A DNA stretch of 64,000 bases from Komagataeibacter xylinus. Its GTDB lineage: Bacteria; Pseudomonadota; Alphaproteobacteria; Acetobacterales; Acetobacteraceae. Of this stretch, positions 62,335 through 64,000 are shown in pieces; the stretch's first letter is position 1; each line of letters begins with the position of its first letter. Position numbers and translations under genes: made by a program. A model generated the notes under the pieces. The model did not search any database. It was not told the origin of the DNA and worked only from the letters and a program-made list of their open reading frames with translations. The stretch covers positions 1,426,501 through 1,490,500 of the forward strand of contig NZ_CP041348.1 in the NCBI RefSeq assembly GCF_009834365.1, read 5' to 3'.

Positions 62335-62346
62335 GTCAGCAGTCTT

Positions 62347-62541
62347 TCACAACATCAGGGTATACAGGCCGACAAGGCAGATTAGCAGGCCAAACTGGGC
62401 CAGCGGCGGGTTCCACACAAAGCGCCACAGGTTGAACCACGAGAGTGCGGCCCGCAGCACGAGCAGCGTGCACAGCGCCAGCCCAAGGTTCATGACAAAG
62501 GCCGAGACCAGCACGCCTTCCACATCCACGACCTGCCGCAT
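62347..62541 (-). CDS. DUF1656 small membrane protein (AaeX-like)
   Basis: A 64-residue protein with two membrane helices (VSAFVMNLGLALCTLLVLRAA and AQFGLLICLVGLYTLML), the usual small subunit between FUSC and HlyD genes. ATG 62541 overlaps the FUSC stop (TGATG), indicating translational coupling; longer starts add an unusual N-terminus. Confidence 0.85.
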   Translation of the reverse strand: MRQVVDVEGVLVSAFVMNLGLALCTLLVLRAALSWFNLWRFVWNPPLAQFGLLICLVGLYTLML

Positions 62542-64000
62542 CAGCCTGCCTTCTCTTTCTTGATGATGCCGTAATGGCGCAGCCGGGGTTGCGCCGCGCG
62601 CCATGTGTGCAGCACCGCATCCAGCCCGGCCAGCAGGTTGATCGCCGCCACCTGCTCGGGTTGCGGCAGGTAAAGGGAGGGGGCAGGCACGGCCGCACAG
62701 GCGTGTTGCAGGCGCGCCTCAAGGTCGCCCCATGGCGCGTGCAGTTGCAGTTCGCGTGCCGCCAGTTCGGCCGCTGGCCGCAGCAGGGCATGGCTCGCGG
62801 CCTGGCGTGCATAGGCGCGTGCCCGGGCCAGCGCGCCATCGAGTTCGGTAAAGGCGGTAAAGCTTTCAAGCTGCCGGGCGCCGCTGGGGCTTTGCGGCAG
62901 GCGGTCGTTCCAGAACTGCATCTGGGCCAGCCGGTCATAGGCGCGGGTGAGGCGGGTCGGGCCATCGGGTTCGCCCCGGCCTGCCATCTGGCGCTCAAGC
63001 GCGCGCACGATGGTCGATGCCATCCAGAAGCGCTGCCTGCGGGCCGAGGGCGGGAACAGCAGCACGAGGATGATGAAGGCCAGCAGCGCGGCCAGCAGGT
63101 AGAAGATGTTGCGATTGAGGAATTCGGTCGGGTTGTAGCTCTGGTGGTTGTCCAGCCCCAGCATGGCGAAGAAGAACACACCGTAATTGAAGCCGATCGC
63201 AGCCGTGCCCGGCCGCATGAGCAGCAGGCAGGCGAGGAAGGTCTGCGGCAGCAGCGCCAGCGCGAGGAAAGGCATGTCCGCTCCATGCAGCAGCACGAAG
63301 AAGTTCAGCGCCGCTGCCGCCAGCACGCTGCACGGAATGCCGATCACCGCCCCCATGCCAAAGCGTGCCGTATCGACATTGGTGGCCGCCAGCGTCAGGG
63401 TCAGCGCGGTCTGGGCCAGCGCTACGGTGGCCCCGGGCAGGCCGGTAATCACGCACACCCCCGCCGCGAACGAGAAGCCCACCAGCACCCGCAGCGCACC
63501 GATGAAGGCGAGCAGGATGTTGGGCTGCGTTGCGATGGCAATGGTTTTGCTGTCAGCCGCACTGCCGGTGCCGTCGACCAGCATCTGCTGGCCTGCATGC
63601 AGGCGCACGCGCGCGGTGAGCATGCGGGCCGCGCGCTCGATGGCAAACGCTTCATCGGCATTGGGCACGTGAGCGGGCCGCCCTTCGCGGATGGTCTCGA
63701 GTATGCGCAGCGTAAACCCTGCCTGGTCCAGACGCAGGTCGGTCTGGCGCGCGATGCGGGCAATGGCGTCCTCAATAGCGGGGTCGATGTTGCCATGACC
63801 CGTGTGGCGGCCAAGGCCGCGCGCGCAGTCGAGCACTGTCAGCATGGACACCATGGCCAGCCGCGCCCCGTTGGTCCGCATGCTGCCACGTTCGAATTCC
63901 GTGCGGGCATAGGACAGGCGGGTGGTCAGCGCCAGAATGCCCCCTGCCAGTTTAATGTCGGCCTGCGCTCCCCGGTCATACAGGTGTTGCAGGGCCGCGC
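62541..64000 (-). CDS. FUSC-family transporter (AaeB-like), 5' end outside window
   Basis: The frame is open to the right edge, so at least 486 residues are present and the N-terminal membrane domain is partly missing. A second block of membrane helices (~residues 130-300 of the visible part) contains ILLAFIGALRVLVGFSFAAGV and ALALLPQTFLACLLLM; a cytoplasmic helical C-terminus follows. With the HlyD and DUF1656 genes it forms an AaeXAB-type exporter operon. Confidence 0.87.
   Translation of the reverse strand, partial: AALQHLYDRGAQADIKLAGGILALTTRLSYARTEFERGSMRTNGARLAMVSMLTVLDCARGLGRHTGHGNIDPAIEDAIARIARQTDLRLDQAGFTLRILETIREGRPAHVPNADEAFAIERAARMLTARVRLHAGQQMLVDGTGSAADSKTIAIATQPNILLAFIGALRVLVGFSFAAGVCVITGLPGATVALAQTALTLTLAATNVDTARFGMGAVIGIPCSVLAAAALNFFVLLHGADMPFLALALLPQTFLACLLLMRPGTAAIGFNYGVFFFAMLGLDNHQSYNPTEFLNRNIFYLLAALLAFIILVLLFPPSARRQRFWMASTIVRALERQMAGRGEPDGPTRLTRAYDRLAQMQFWNDRLPQSPSGARQLESFTAFTELDGALARARAYARQAASHALLRPAAELAARELQLHAPWGDLEARLQHACAAVPAPSLYLPQPEQVAAINLLAGLDAVLHTWRAAQPRLRHYGIIKKEKAG

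Overview
This window looks like a chromosomal stretch of an acetic acid bacterium, most likely Komagataeibacter or a close relative. This is inferred from high GC content, gene content (aryl-polyene-type cluster, periplasmic mutarotase, eukaryotic-type NADP isocitrate dehydrogenase, AaeB-type exporters) and a family of AT-rich hairpin repeats behind many genes. No database was searched. No insertion sequence, prophage or CRISPR array is visible; the only RNA gene found is tRNA-Tyr.

Layout. (1) 1-8.5 kb: an aryl-polyene-type cluster, mostly on the minus strand and translationally coupled: ketosynthase (cut by the window edge), MMPL exporter, LolA-like carrier, LpxL-like acyltransferase, a fused AMP-ligase/dehydratase, ACP, a divergent COG4648 membrane protein, a GT2 glycosyltransferase and a PlsC acyltransferase. 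(2) 8.6-15.0 kb: a lower-GC block with MBOAT O-acyltransferase, an Ape1/PatB-like SGNH protein, a lytic transglycosylase and a DUF459 SGNH protein. It reads as a periplasmic glycan (probably peptidoglycan) O-acetylation and turnover module. Both SGNH genes appear frame-disrupted next to their export signals. (3) 15.3-30.6 kb: housekeeping and accessory genes, including tRNA-Tyr, RlmB, a FUSC transporter, RidA, a Tat-type SDR, a CHRD protein, mutarotase, BluB, DedA with a non-canonical start, NsrR-like regulator, a DAACS symporter and NADP-Icd. (4) 30.8-46.6 kb: phosphoethanolamine transferase, GDSL esterase, a membrane-tethered Mrr-like nuclease, SMR pump, PsiE, GalM, a GntP permease and many small secreted or lipid-anchored proteins of unknown function. 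(5) 46.6-61.2 kb: UvrA2-type ABC ATPase, VanX-like dipeptidase, nucleoside deaminase, and a same-strand series of penicillin-acylase-family enzyme, M1 peptidase and TonB receptor. (6) 61.4-64 kb: an AaeXAB-like exporter operon running off the right edge.

Most notable: the O-acetylation/lytic-transglycosylase module with two candidate homopolymer frameshifts; a composite three-stem repeat found about 14 times, nearly always at gene ends; a four-cysteine module with identical spacing in two unlinked secreted proteins; and several very short genes with good ribosome binding sites.
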